A DNA stretch of 12,588 bases, taken from NCBI GenBank assembly GCA_902488835.1, contig CABTXQ010000034.1, positions 1 to 12,588 of the forward strand, given 5' to 3'. The notes under the pieces are model-generated. The model did not search any database, was not told where the DNA came from, and saw only the letters and a list, made by a program, of their open reading frames with translations. Made by a program: the position numbers and the translations under genes. The DNA is from an uncultured Ileibacterium sp. (GTDB taxonomy: Bacteria > Bacillota > Clostridia > Peptostreptococcales > Anaerovoracaceae). Every line of letters starts with the position of its first letter. Position 1 is the first letter of the stretch. Shown one piece after another: positions 1 through 7,655 of the stretch.

Positions 1-2
1 AG

Positions 3-839
3 TATATCCCAGGTGTACTTATGAGACAGCTAGTTAGAGCATTAAAATATCCAACACAAGATTATTTGCTTTTAATAGAAGAAATAAATAGAGCGAATGT
101 TGCTGCTGTATTTGGTGATGTTTTTCAATTATTAGATAGAGATGGTTCTGGGGAGAGTGAGTATTTTATTGCAACATCAAAGGAACTACAAGAATTTCTA
201 AGAAAAGAATTTGATGATTGTGATTTAGAAAAAAACATCAAAGAAAAATTAGGCGAAGATTTTGGAAGATTGTATTTACCGAACAATCTATATATTTGGG
301 CAACAATGAATAGTGCTGATCAAGGGGTTATGCCTATGGATACAGCATTTAGAAGAAGATGGGAATTTAGATATTTAGGAATTAATGATGCAGCCGAGTC
401 AAATAAAGAAGATTTTGAAAGATATAAATTCAAAATAAATTCTTCTGAAGTGGTTAATTGGGATTTGTTTAGAAGAGAGTTAAATAAGAAGCTATCTTCG
501 CTTAACATTCCTGAGGATAAATTGATTGGTCCGTATTTTGTGCCCAAATCGATTTTAGAAGATTCTGATCTAGATAAGCTGACAGAGACTATTAAGAATA
601 AAGTTTTGATGTATCTATATGAAGATGCAGCTAAAGCGTATAGACCATTATTGTTTGAAGAAGGTAAATACGCTACTTACTCAAGTGTTTGCAAACATTT
701 TGATGATAATGCCTTGAACTTATTTAAGGGAAATATTGAAATAAAAACCCAATCAATTGAGACGAACCAAGTATACGATTACAGTAAAACAGATGAAGTA
801 TCTATTGCTGCAGAAGATGAGGTAGAGTACGAATATTAG
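3..839 (+). CDS. McrB-type AAA+ GTPase subunit of a LlaJI/McrBC-like restriction system, 5'-truncated by the window
   Basis: The reading frame is open to the left edge (codons from base 3), so the methionine at base 21 is probably internal and the N-terminal recognition domain and Walker A lie outside. Counting from that Met, the visible part has a Walker B strand LLLIEEINRAN (16-26), the McrB signature MNxxD as MNSAD (96-100) just after sensor strand YIWAT, and MDTAFRRRWEF (106-116) with candidate arginine fingers. In the McrB family this engine hydrolyses GTP and powers translocation for a partner nuclease. The C-terminus is acidic (ending EDEVEYEY). The stop at 837-839 lies 16 bp before the nuclease start, so the two genes are one operon. 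That partner is LlaJI-like rather than classical McrC, so this is likely the R1-type subunit. Family call is sure; the missing N-terminus hides target specificity. Confidence 0.9.
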   Translation, partial: YIPGVLMRQLVRALKYPTQDYLLLIEEINRANVAAVFGDVFQLLDRDGSGESEYFIATSKELQEFLRKEFDDCDLEKNIKEKLGEDFGRLYLPNNLYIWATMNSADQGVMPMDTAFRRRWEFRYLGINDAAESNKEDFERYKFKINSSEVVNWDLFRRELNKKLSSLNIPEDKLIGPYFVPKSILEDSDLDKLTETIKNKVLMYLYEDAAKAYRPLLFEEGKYATYSSVCKHFDDNALNLFKGNIEIKTQSIETNQVYDYSKTDEVSIAAEDEVEYEY

Positions 840-855
840 TGTGGTGGAGGAAATT

Positions 856-2271
856 ATGTATATAGCAACAATGCAAGAATTAAAGCCATATTCATTTTTC
901 GACCTACAAAATGAATTCCACACGAGTGAAGAAGAACTAAAGAATATATTAAAGTCCCTATCTTTGATGAATATTGTAAAAAGGTTATCAAAAGATGTAT
1001 CAAAAGTAGAACTAGAGGAATTACTGGAAACAGATAGTTTAGATAAACTTAATGCTGAGCTAGAAGGAAATATATATGTGTTTAAGTATGTTGGGATGCT
1101 TGTTATAGGAAATGTGTGTTTACTTATTTACCCTAAATATGCAGTTTCTTATTTGAATGATTCAATAAATAATTTTCAAAAACTTAAGCAATTAATATCC
1201 GTAATTAGGAAGTATCAATCAAAAGAGCAAAAAATAGGTTTTAGTAGTCAAGTAGATGTTGATAATTTTAATTTGTTATCAATTGCATTAGAACTGATTT
1301 ACAGCTATTACGATCATGGACTTTATAGTAATGATAAACAAATTATTGAACAAAATGGATGCGGGGAGATTTTGTGGGAGAAAACTATTAATGAAAGTAC
1401 AGCTTATTTTTCGAATGGATTACCGATATACATGGATACATTTACAGTTAATCAAGAAAATAATGAGCAGGATTATTTCCGAAGATTACATGCATTTATT
1501 TTATCTGAAGTATGCAAAAAGCTAAAAGAAATTTTGCGCATACTTGATATAGATACAATAAATTTAAGTTCAGAGAAAAGAGAGCATTTTGGTAGTAGCG
1601 AGTATATTTTGTATCGTATAAATCAAGAGGTGTCTTCGCAGTTTGTTACATTTAAGCAAAATATTTTGAATTTGTTGAAAAAGTATATTGAAGAAGATTC
1701 TGGCAAAAATTCATCTACAAATGTTTCTTTTGCTGGAACAAATAGCTTTAATTTAGTGTGGGAAGATGTGTGCTCTGAGGTTATGGATGATTGTATAAAT
1801 AAATCTATTAAAGAACTTGGTTTAAGTTATTCTAAGAATCCAAAACAATCTGCATTACTATCAGATGTAATTGCTAAACCGAAGTGGAAGCATAACCTTT
1901 CTGGAAATGTTCATTTAGCGAATAAAACATTGATTCCTGATATTGTTACAATAAATGGTAATAAATTATCTATATATGATGCTAAATATTACAAGATCAA
2001 GCTAGATGATAAATGTGTTGATAAACAACCGGGAGTAGGAGATATAACAAAGCAATATTTATATGAGCTAGCATATAAAGATTTTGCTAAGGAAAACAAT
2101 CTGGTAATTGATTCTAATGCTTTTCTTATGCCTACCGATGGAAAAGAAGAAAAGAAAATAGGAACGGCAAGTATAGACATATTTTATGGTTTAGGGGATA
2201 TTCGACTTCATGATATAGATGTTATTTTGAAACCATGTGAAGAAATGTATGAAATTTATTTAGAAAAATAA
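856..2271 (+). CDS. LlaJI-family restriction endonuclease (McrC-like partner of McrB)
   Basis: A 471-residue protein if started at ATG 856, which sits 5 nt after GGAGG (846-850). The frame is also open from GTG 841, but that has no ribosome site. The nuclease core is C-terminal: PD at 361-362, then DAK at 375-377 on a predicted strand (KLSIYDAKYYK), i.e. PD-x12-DxK, followed by Q400 in a KQYLYELAY helix, the usual PD-(D/E)XK layout with a trailing Q-x-x-x-Y. The N-terminal half (winged-helix-like start, then KYVGMLVIGNVCLLIYPKY) would bind DNA or the GTPase. Known LlaJI has two methyltransferases plus an McrB-like R1 and this R2-type nuclease, cutting after GTP-driven translocation; the methyltransferase genes are not in the window. 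No clear terminator follows the stop. Whether the target site is like LlaJI's cannot be told. Confidence 0.85.
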   Translation: MYIATMQELKPYSFFDLQNEFHTSEEELKNILKSLSLMNIVKRLSKDVSKVELEELLETDSLDKLNAELEGNIYVFKYVGMLVIGNVCLLIYPKYAVSYLNDSINNFQKLKQLISVIRKYQSKEQKIGFSSQVDVDNFNLLSIALELIYSYYDHGLYSNDKQIIEQNGCGEILWEKTINESTAYFSNGLPIYMDTFTVNQENNEQDYFRRLHAFILSEVCKKLKEILRILDIDTINLSSEKREHFGSSEYILYRINQEVSSQFVTFKQNILNLLKKYIEEDSGKNSSTNVSFAGTNSFNLVWEDVCSEVMDDCINKSIKELGLSYSKNPKQSALLSDVIAKPKWKHNLSGNVHLANKTLIPDIVTINGNKLSIYDAKYYKIKLDDKCVDKQPGVGDITKQYLYELAYKDFAKENNLVIDSNAFLMPTDGKEEKKIGTASIDIFYGLGDIRLHDIDVILKPCEEMYEIYLEK

Positions 2272-2563
2272 ATTTCAACTAGGAGGGATTTATCATCTTT
2301 ATATAGTCTAAGAAATAACAAATAGCGAGTTGATGTAAAAGGTAAAAGTGGATGAAAATACATTTTACAAAATGAAGAATGAACAAAACGCGACCACGGA
2401 TGTTTTGATTTAGACTGTAATATTGAAGAAATATTAGAGGGTTTATTTAAAATAGAAAATTAACATTTTGAATGGTAATTGAAAAAATGAGATAAAGATA
2501 AGATAATAATATGCTTATTTATTATGTTATATACGCAAGATTAAAAGGGGAGAGTGCTAAAAG
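2272..2563 (+). other. Intergenic stretch with a probable decayed small reading frame
   Basis: No intact gene is visible. An SD-like AGGAGGG (2281-2287) has no start codon behind it. A coding-looking stretch starts at GTG 2348 (VDENTFYKMKNEQN), and a second in another frame covers 2383-2463 (TKRDHGCFDLDCNIEEILEG then LFKIEN and TAA). A single frameshift near 2390 would join them into one short protein tail, so I read this as gene debris between two defence modules. The rest is the promoter region of the next gene. Confidence 0.35.
2479..2507 (+). promoter_or_regulatory. Candidate sigma-A promoter for the DUF4062/TIR-like gene
   Basis: TTGAAA at 2479-2484, 17 nt, then GATAAT at 2502-2507, followed by an AT-rich leader and the SD AAGGGGAG (2545-2552) upstream of ATG 2564. 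Each box has one mismatch to consensus and the spacing is ideal, but the region is so AT-rich that chance matches are common. Confidence 0.4.
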
Positions 2564-3754
2564 ATGAGAGATGATACCATTGAATATAAAGTAAAAGTAT
2601 TTATTAGTTCAAAATGTGGTGGAAGATATACGTTGATAAGGAAGGAGTTAAAATCTTTATTATTAGAAACAAATATAGTTCAAGCGTTTATATTTGAAGA
2701 GCTAGGCCCTTCAAGCCAACATATAGTAGATAGTTATATTACAAAATTAGATGACTCTGATCTGTGCGTGTTCTTGATAGATAATAATGATGATGTGTCA
2801 GAGGGCGTATTGAGAGAACAGAAACGGGCTAGAGAATTAAAAAAAAGAGCCTTATATATTTTCTGTGATGAAAATAAAAAGGAACCTACACAACTACAAT
2901 TAGAGATACGAGACACTTATAGAGAAAAATATTACGTAGTTCATGAGTTTTCTGACTTTATTGAAAAAGTATATACTGGAATAATGAGAGATGTGGTTGA
3001 TATATATAGAAAGTATTGCAGAGAACAATTTATTCAGTTTACAACTAATGAAGATATAGAAGATATAAATGTTATAAGTAATAATTATATTATTAATAAA
3101 GAACTTTTTCAAGGATTTAGTATGACGAGAAATGTAACTCAAGAGATAATATTTAATAAAAAGAAGGAGGAGACTTCAGAACTAAATTTTAAATTAGACA
3201 AAGCGCTTAGTATAATGTTTTCAAATATATTAGGACACAATACAAATATACCAATTAATTATTCTAGTTTAGCAAATGACTTATGTAATAGACATGAATC
3301 TTACCTCAAGTCTTTTATTAGATATAGAGTTAGAGCTATAGAAGCATATTTTTCAAATGATTTAGATGAATGCGCTACTGAATTGGAAAATGCATACAAT
3401 GAATCGGTCAGTAATAAAAAAATACCAAACTGGCTTTCAAATGATGTTTTAATCGATTGGAGAAATATTATAATATTGCAATGTGAGATTAATAATCAAA
3501 TCCCATTAGAAGTGAAGCCACAGACTCTACTGAATGAAAATCAAGAAAATGTATATTATCCATTACTTGACAGATGTTCAGATAGTTTATCACAGAAAAC
3601 GCTAAAACAGTTAATGAATCAGAAGGTTGATTCTCCATATACAACACACTTTGAAGGAGTGGATGATATTCTTGATGATGTGTCTAACTCATTTATATTA
3701 TCAATGACTTATGGTTCTCTAACACAGCTGTTGTTAATGAGAGAGAATGATTAG
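2564..3754 (+). CDS. DUF4062/TIR-like N-terminal domain protein, putative defence sensor/effector
   Basis: 396 residues. The first ~145 form a Rossmann-like fold: strand KVKVFISS (10-16), a basic helix RYTLIRKELKSLL, strand AFIFEELG (41-48), then DSDLCVFLID (64-73), an EGVLREQKRARELKK helix (80-94) and strand RALYIFCDEN (95-104). This order, with VFISS, D-S-D-h-x-V-h-h-h and G-V-x-x-E-x-x-x-A, is that of the DUF4062/TIR-like families, where nucleotide binding or NAD cleavage is often proposed; E85 is the candidate counterpart of the helix glutamate. Residues 150-396 are helical with no named domain. The start has AAGGGGAG 11 nt upstream. The stop overlaps the next ORF by 8 bp in a +1 frame, and the reading can be joined across it with one base skipped, so this may be the first half of a single larger protein. 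Position beside a LlaJI-like system supports a defence role, which is inferred. Confidence 0.6.
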   Translation: MRDDTIEYKVKVFISSKCGGRYTLIRKELKSLLLETNIVQAFIFEELGPSSQHIVDSYITKLDDSDLCVFLIDNNDDVSEGVLREQKRARELKKRALYIFCDENKKEPTQLQLEIRDTYREKYYVVHEFSDFIEKVYTGIMRDVVDIYRKYCREQFIQFTTNEDIEDINVISNNYIINKELFQGFSMTRNVTQEIIFNKKKEETSELNFKLDKALSIMFSNILGHNTNIPINYSSLANDLCNRHESYLKSFIRYRVRAIEAYFSNDLDECATELENAYNESVSNKKIPNWLSNDVLIDWRNIIILQCEINNQIPLEVKPQTLLNENQENVYYPLLDRCSDSLSQKTLKQLMNQKVDSPYTTHFEGVDDILDDVSNSFILSMTYGSLTQLLLMREND

Positions 3755-5321
3755 TATGCTTTCAAGCTTAAATTTTTTGTATTATAATCATAATATGTAT
3801 ATTTTTCTTATTAAATTATTATTAATGGATCAAAAAGATAAAGAATTGGAAAAAATTATAAGAGCATATAATCAAAAAACAGACATGATAAATGTAACCG
3901 ATATTGAAAATATGATTTCAGGAATAAATTTAATCCCAATTCCACATAAGAGGTTTATTTCAAAATTATTGGTCTTAAAACATTATGGTTACTACTTTGG
4001 CGATGATCTATTCACTTCATATGTAGAAGAAGTCTTTAAAGAGGTTGATATTTGGATTGCAGATGAAAATAGAATTTTAAGTATAGCAAATCATATCTTT
4101 GAATTTTTAACATATAATATATCTAGAATAGATAATAATAAAATTATAGAATTGTGTATAACTCTTATAGAAAAAAATTTCAGTAGATTTTTCGACAAGA
4201 TATTAAAAGTGTTAAGTAGAGTAAATTATTCAAGAATATCTACTATCAATCAAGAAAAAGTGCTGAATTTGATAATTGATATGATTAGGAATGAAGAACT
4301 AAGAAAAGCTTGTAATGCCCTTTCAAGTTGCTTGATAATATTAAGAAAAAAAATAACGATAGATGCTAGATTATTAGATGCTACTATTGAAGAATGTATG
4401 AACAGTTTTTACTTATCTGAATATTTATTAGAGACTGAGCATGACAGAGGTGATGAAATATATAATCATATTAATAGGTATGTTGAAAGAATCAATCAAC
4501 GCAATGAAGAGCAAGGAAAGAATGGAACTATATTCGGATATGCTGATGACCCCTATAAAACAATTAGAAATATTATAGAGTTCGATAAATTAAAGCTAGA
4601 TACGAAACAAATAAAATTAATATTATCTTCTATTGTTAGAACATTGCGAGAAGAAAAACAGACTTTTGGAGACAAGATCAGAGCAATTGAACTATTGATC
4701 TATCTAAAGAATAAATATTCTTATGAAAAAGAATTAGATTTAACATTTTACTCAATAATAGAAGAAAAAGAATTAGTATTGTGCGGTCATGAGGACATAT
4801 TTTTTGAACAGGCATCTCTAAGTACTTTAGAATTCAGCTTTATGATGTTACAATTATGCTTCAATAAATATGATTTTTCTGATGTTCTTTCTAAAATGGC
4901 AATATTTTCTCAAAAATCAGAAACTGAAATTATAAAATCCTTTGAGACCTTAAAAACATTTTTATATAACGTAAACTATGATAAGCTAGAGGATAGAGTT
5001 TTATCCACAATTATTCAGTATTCAATAGGCTTGAGCTCTCATGAGGAGAAAGATATTAGACTACAAGCTACAAGAACAATAGTATTGTTATGTAAGTCTA
5101 AATATAAAGAATTAGCATTAAGTCAACTATCTAAAATGATGGATAATGAAATATATCAGATTAAAATAGCAATAATATATGGCGTATATAAGTTGGATTT
5201 CGAAGATAATAAAAAAAAGGATTATATTATAAAAAAGGGATTAGTAGATAATCATTATTTGATAAGAATGGCCGCAAATGAAATCAAAGATAAAATGATC
5301 ACAAGTAATGGTACACTATAG
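3747..5321 (+). CDS. Large all-helical, HEAT-like protein, coupled to or split from the DUF4062 gene
   Basis: Up to 524 residues, almost entirely predicted helix, rich in Lys, Glu, Ile and Leu, with no catalytic motif I recognise. The last ~80 residues look like paired HEAT-type helices (IRLQATRTIVLLCKSK, then YQIKIAIIYGVYKL, then HYLIRMAANEIKDK). The first 26 residues are hydrophobic and amphipathic (FLYYNHNMYIFLIKLLLM), more like a buried helix than a signal peptide. ATG 3747 overlaps the upstream TAG (ATGATTAG), and a TGA at 3738 closes this frame just upstream; only a weak GAGAG precedes the start, so expression would rely on translational coupling. Alternatives are ATG 3756, 3795 or 3825, none with a good SD. 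The lack of an SD and the smooth joined reading across the overlap favour a recent frameshift in one ~920-residue protein; a genuine two-gene pair is the other option. Confidence 0.55.
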   Translation: MISMLSSLNFLYYNHNMYIFLIKLLLMDQKDKELEKIIRAYNQKTDMINVTDIENMISGINLIPIPHKRFISKLLVLKHYGYYFGDDLFTSYVEEVFKEVDIWIADENRILSIANHIFEFLTYNISRIDNNKIIELCITLIEKNFSRFFDKILKVLSRVNYSRISTINQEKVLNLIIDMIRNEELRKACNALSSCLIILRKKITIDARLLDATIEECMNSFYLSEYLLETEHDRGDEIYNHINRYVERINQRNEEQGKNGTIFGYADDPYKTIRNIIEFDKLKLDTKQIKLILSSIVRTLREEKQTFGDKIRAIELLIYLKNKYSYEKELDLTFYSIIEEKELVLCGHEDIFFEQASLSTLEFSFMMLQLCFNKYDFSDVLSKMAIFSQKSETEIIKSFETLKTFLYNVNYDKLEDRVLSTIIQYSIGLSSHEEKDIRLQATRTIVLLCKSKYKELALSQLSKMMDNEIYQIKIAIIYGVYKLDFEDNKKKDYIIKKGLVDNHYLIRMAANEIKDKMITSNGTL

Positions 5322-5640
5322 AAAAATTTATTTCTATTTATAGATCTTACTAAAATTGAATGGACCATGTAGCCAAAACATATAAAGATATGGCGTTCAT
5401 GACTGCAGCGTAGACTTTATAATATATGAATGAATGTTTAATAAGAATCAAGAACAATCTAAAAAATGGAAAATACGAATTAGACTCATTATTTTACGAA
5501 AGTAACCAATGATATTTGAATATACACATATTAAACATTGAGGAATTTCTAGGAAAATATATTTAAGATGCATATCATTAAAAATAGAGTGTGAGAAAAA
5601 GCCTACAAATTAAAAGCTAGCTTTCTATGGTAGAAAATAA
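5322..5640 (+). pseudogene. Degenerate coding-like stretch of unknown origin
   Basis: No intact gene. In one frame ATG 5360 begins MDHVAKTYKDMAFMTAA, hits TAG, and resumes as MNECLIRIKNNLKNGKYELD through ESNQ (5426-5509), a TGA, then YLNIHILNIEEFLGKYI (5513-5563) before dense stops. About 65 plausible residues with three interruptions in such AT-rich DNA suggest a decayed gene. I cannot assign a family. The last bases may include decayed transposase sequence belonging to the adjacent IS relic, but similarity is only convincing from 5641. Confidence 0.3.
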
Positions 5641-5823
5641 ATATAGTTGGTGATCAAATAAGGATGATGGGATATATGGACACTCTAACCGGACAATAAG
5701 TAACCATTCAGGGTTTATAGTAAATAAAGTACAAGTGAAATTAGTGTAGCAAAAGGCGAACCGTTTAATACATCTTGAAATGCTAGTAGGTAAAATTCCA
5801 TTCCAGTGACAAAATAAACCATT
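5641..5823 (+). mobile_element. Decayed right end of an IS200/IS605 element
   Basis: 5641-5699 matches the last codons of the intact transposase at 12380-12440: the bases GATCAAATAAG recur, and MKEYIDPFTGKKK is echoed by a broken MMGYMDTLTGQ then stop. 5700-5793 then aligns without a gap to 12441-12534, with about 16 differences in 94 positions by eye, including identical blocks TACAAGTGAAATTAGTG and AAGGCGAACCGTTT. The short GCCCC/GGGGC hairpin is eroded here and the terminal hairpin is gone; similarity ends at about 5823 with AAACCA. The transposase body is missing, so the element is dead. Confidence 0.8.
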
Positions 5824-6169
5824 TAATGTCAGAAAGGCTACAACAGATCATTATTATGATGTTGCTCTTGGCACAAGCGAAGCACATACATCTATTACCT
5901 TGGTAAATAAGATAAACAGTATAGGCATAGAAGTTTATATCAATGATAACAAGGAAATGTTTGATAAGTTATACTCTGAAGCCGAAGCGATACATGATGA
6001 ACTAGGTGTTACTCTAGAATGGCAAAGATTAGATAATAAAAAAGCTGCTAGGATTATTTACTATATTAGCGGACTTGATTTTAACAATCACGAAAACTAT
6101 GATGAAATGATAAATGAAGTTATAGATAAAGTTATTGTAATAAGAGATTCTTTTAGGGATCGTTTGTAG
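5822..6169 (+). pseudogene. C-terminal remnant of a DUF4268 domain protein
   Basis: The frame is open from 5810 and reads FNVRKATTDHYYDVALGTSE, then AHTSITLVNKINSIGIEVYI, NDNKEMFDKLYSEAEAIHDE, LGVTLEWQRLDNKKAARI and so on to TAG 6167-6169. The block Y-D-x-A-x-G-T-S-x-A-H-x-S-h-T, then IGIEVYIxDNKExFDKLY and LEWQRLDxKKAxRI, is the conserved part of DUF4268, a domain usually found at the end of ~300-residue proteins with an N-terminal nuclease-like region. Here nothing precedes it but IS debris, and recognisable domain sequence begins exactly where IS similarity stops. A shorter ORF from TTG 5900 (89 residues) exists, but it lacks an SD and cuts into the domain, so I call a 5'-truncated relic. 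DUF4268 proteins often sit near restriction genes, consistent with this neighbourhood. Confidence 0.7.
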
Positions 6170-6223
6170 TATGAGTTGGATTTAGTACGGAGTCTAAAAG
6201 CATGCTAAGTTATAGGAGACCTC

Positions 6224-6469
6224 ATGGATTATATAAAAGCTCATCAATATTCTTCTGCAAATAAGTCAATGCTTGAAAAAGAAAAGCTATGTGGCTGTTT
6301 TTATTGCTTGGAAATTTTCTCACCCAAAGAAATAAAGGAATGGTGGGAAGATGAACCTGGATGGACAGCAGTCTGCCCATATTGTGGGATGGATTCTATT
6401 ATAGGTGAATCAATAACATATCCTCTAACAAAAGAATTTCTGAAAAAGGTGCATCAAGTTTGGTTTTAG
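6224..6469 (+). CDS. Small conserved zinc-site protein (CxxC ... CPYCG), function unknown
   Basis: 81 residues from ATG 6224, with AGGAG (6214-6218) 5 nt upstream. Two cysteine pairs, CGCFYC (23-28) and CPYCG (51-55), form a probable four-Cys zinc ribbon, split by an acidic, Trp-rich KEWWEDEPGW segment. The C-terminus (PLTKEFLKKVHQVWF) completes naturally. It belongs to a widespread family of small uncharacterised cytoplasmic proteins in Bacillota with the pattern F-S-P-x-E-I-x-x-W. There is no signal peptide or membrane segment. It looks intact although both flanks are decayed, and no operon partner is evident. A second coding-looking tail in another frame (ASHKELLKWHLNKLESAN then TAA, 6481-6537) follows and is probably debris of a different gene. 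Confidence 0.7.
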   Translation: MDYIKAHQYSSANKSMLEKEKLCGCFYCLEIFSPKEIKEWWEDEPGWTAVCPYCGMDSIIGESITYPLTKEFLKKVHQVWF

Positions 6470-6544
6470 AAATTTCCGTTGCTAGTCATAAAGAGCTTTT
6501 AAAGTGGCATTTAAATAAGTTGGAATCTGCGAACTAATTTTGTC

Positions 6545-6561
6545 TTGGCATGGATGTTGCT
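6545..6561 (+). promoter_or_regulatory. Sigma-54 (-24/-12) promoter of the first amidinohydrolase gene
   Basis: TTGGCATGGATGTTGCT fits the sigma-54 consensus YTGGCACGRNNNTTGCW at every defined base but one (C to T after TGGCA). The GG (6547) and GC (6559) are exactly 12 bp apart. Transcription would start near 6572, about 45 bp before ATG 6619, whose SD is AAAGGA at 6607-6612. A sigma-54 activator is encoded directly downstream of the target gene. Confidence 0.85.
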
Positions 6562-6618
6562 TAATAAAACTGTAAACAATATAAAACAAATTTATTTCGA
6601 AAAAGAAAGGATTTTAAT

Positions 6619-7572
6619 ATGGCTAATAACAGTAAATTAAATCTTGATATTGATGCAATTAAAGGAGAACGATGGTTCCCAAAAGAAACAACCTTTGAAG
6701 ATGACATGTCTACTTATTGGGGTGACTGGGGGGTGTCTTCAGAAGTTGATGTATTGAAAGCAGTTCTAATGCGTCGACCTGGAAAAGAGATTGAGAATTT
6801 CGATGCTAGCTCTGTAAGATTTTCTGATGAGCCTATTGATATCGAAAAGATGAGGAAGCAACATGATGATATTGTTGCTAAATATGAGAGTTATGGTGTC
6901 AAGGTATTTTTGGTAGATGAGCAGAGAGAAGATAGACCAAATGCGATATTTTGCAGAGACTTGATGTTTATGACACCAGAAGGGGCTATAATAACTAGAC
7001 CGGGCATGGCTGCTAGACGTGGTGAAGAAAGATATGTCGCTAAAGCATTGGCGGATCTTGGTGTACCTATATTGAAAACAGTTTCAGGATCGGGATTTTT
7101 TGAAGGTGCAAATGGCATGTGGGTTGACAGGAAAACTTGTGTTTTGTCGACTGGAAGCAGATGTAATGAAGCAGGATATATGCAAGTTAAACAACAACTA
7201 GAAAATATGGGTGTCGAAGTTTATCATATGCAACAACCATATAGTAATATACATATTGATGGATTAATGAATCCAATAGGTTATGACAAAATATTAATTC
7301 ATGCACCACAGGTCCCATATGATATAGTAGATATGTTGAAGAAGAAAGGATTTAAAATTTTAGAGGCTCCTTCTCGTACTGAGGTTATAAGCACATTTGC
7401 CTGTAACTTTGTAGCTATAGAACCAGATCATGTTTTGATGGCAGAGGGTAATGTTAGAACGCAAGAATTGCTTGAAAATAATGGTGTAAAGGTAGATACA
7501 ATTGACATTTCAGAAATAATGAAAGGAAGAGGGGCACTACACTGCATAACAGCATATCTGAAAAGAGGGTAA
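6619..7572 (+). CDS. Amidinohydrolase / arginine deiminase superfamily enzyme, copy 1
   Basis: 317 residues, cytoplasmic. Superfamily landmarks: VLMRRPG (49-55), DRPNAIFCRDL (105-115, with acidic D114), TRP (126-128) and an ARRGEER basic helix, E162 in FEGAN (161-165), the catalytic H-x-D pair H212/D214 in IHIDG, SRTE (252-255), and the nucleophile C309 in LHC near the end. These are the Cys-His-acid elements of enzymes acting on guanidino or ureido groups (arginine deiminase, DDAH, amidinotransferases, arginine dihydrolase). It is shorter than true arginine deiminase (~410) and longer than DDAH. The usual Asp of the G-G-D loop is Asn (FEGAN). No arcB or arcC is near, so a standard deiminase pathway is not supported. 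It is transcribed alone from a -24/-12 promoter and ended by a strong palindrome. It has a paralogue at 10750, roughly 60% identical by eye. Family is certain; substrate (arginine, citrulline, another guanidino compound) is not. Confidence 0.8.
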   Translation: MANNSKLNLDIDAIKGERWFPKETTFEDDMSTYWGDWGVSSEVDVLKAVLMRRPGKEIENFDASSVRFSDEPIDIEKMRKQHDDIVAKYESYGVKVFLVDEQREDRPNAIFCRDLMFMTPEGAIITRPGMAARRGEERYVAKALADLGVPILKTVSGSGFFEGANGMWVDRKTCVLSTGSRCNEAGYMQVKQQLENMGVEVYHMQQPYSNIHIDGLMNPIGYDKILIHAPQVPYDIVDMLKKKGFKILEAPSRTEVISTFACNFVAIEPDHVLMAEGNVRTQELLENNGVKVDTIDISEIMKGRGALHCITAYLKRG

Positions 7573-7595
7573 ATTTCAAAATATGTAATTAAATA

Positions 7596-7624
7596 TTGAC
7601 AAAGTGGGTAAAAAAGATTGTACA
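7596..7624 (+). promoter_or_regulatory. Candidate sigma-A promoter of the activator gene, embedded in the palindrome
   Basis: TTGACA (7596-7601), a perfect -35, is followed by 17 nt and TGTACA (7619-7624), a weak -10; TACATA at 7621 is an alternative with 19 nt. The -10 lies inside the 7610-7641 palindrome. ATG 7656 follows with SD AAGGAG. This gives the regulator its own constitutive or autoregulated expression. Confidence 0.45.
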
Positions 7625-7641
7625 TATGTACAATCTTTTTT
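7610..7641 (+). terminator. Perfect 32-bp palindrome, likely bidirectional Rho-independent terminator
   Basis: Left arm 7610-7625 is the exact reverse complement of right arm 7626-7641, centred on CATATG. An A-run opens it and six Ts close it, so the RNA would fold as a GATTGTAC stem ending in a U-tract in either direction. It ends copy 1 transcription before the activator SD at 7644. The inner GTACATATGTAC is also an ideal dimeric-protein site, so an operator role is possible. Confidence 0.7.
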
Positions 7642-7655
7642 ACAAGGAGTGAGGA

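Noticed and set aside
841..855. GTG 841 as the start of the LlaJI-family nuclease
   Set aside because: The bases 846-850 (GGAGG) form the ribosome site for ATG 856, so a start at 841 would place the SD inside the gene and leave none upstream.
6619..7572. A classical arcA arginine deiminase pathway
   Set aside because: The protein is about 90 residues short of true ArcA and no carbamoyltransferase or carbamate kinase is near, so I did not assign the gene symbol.
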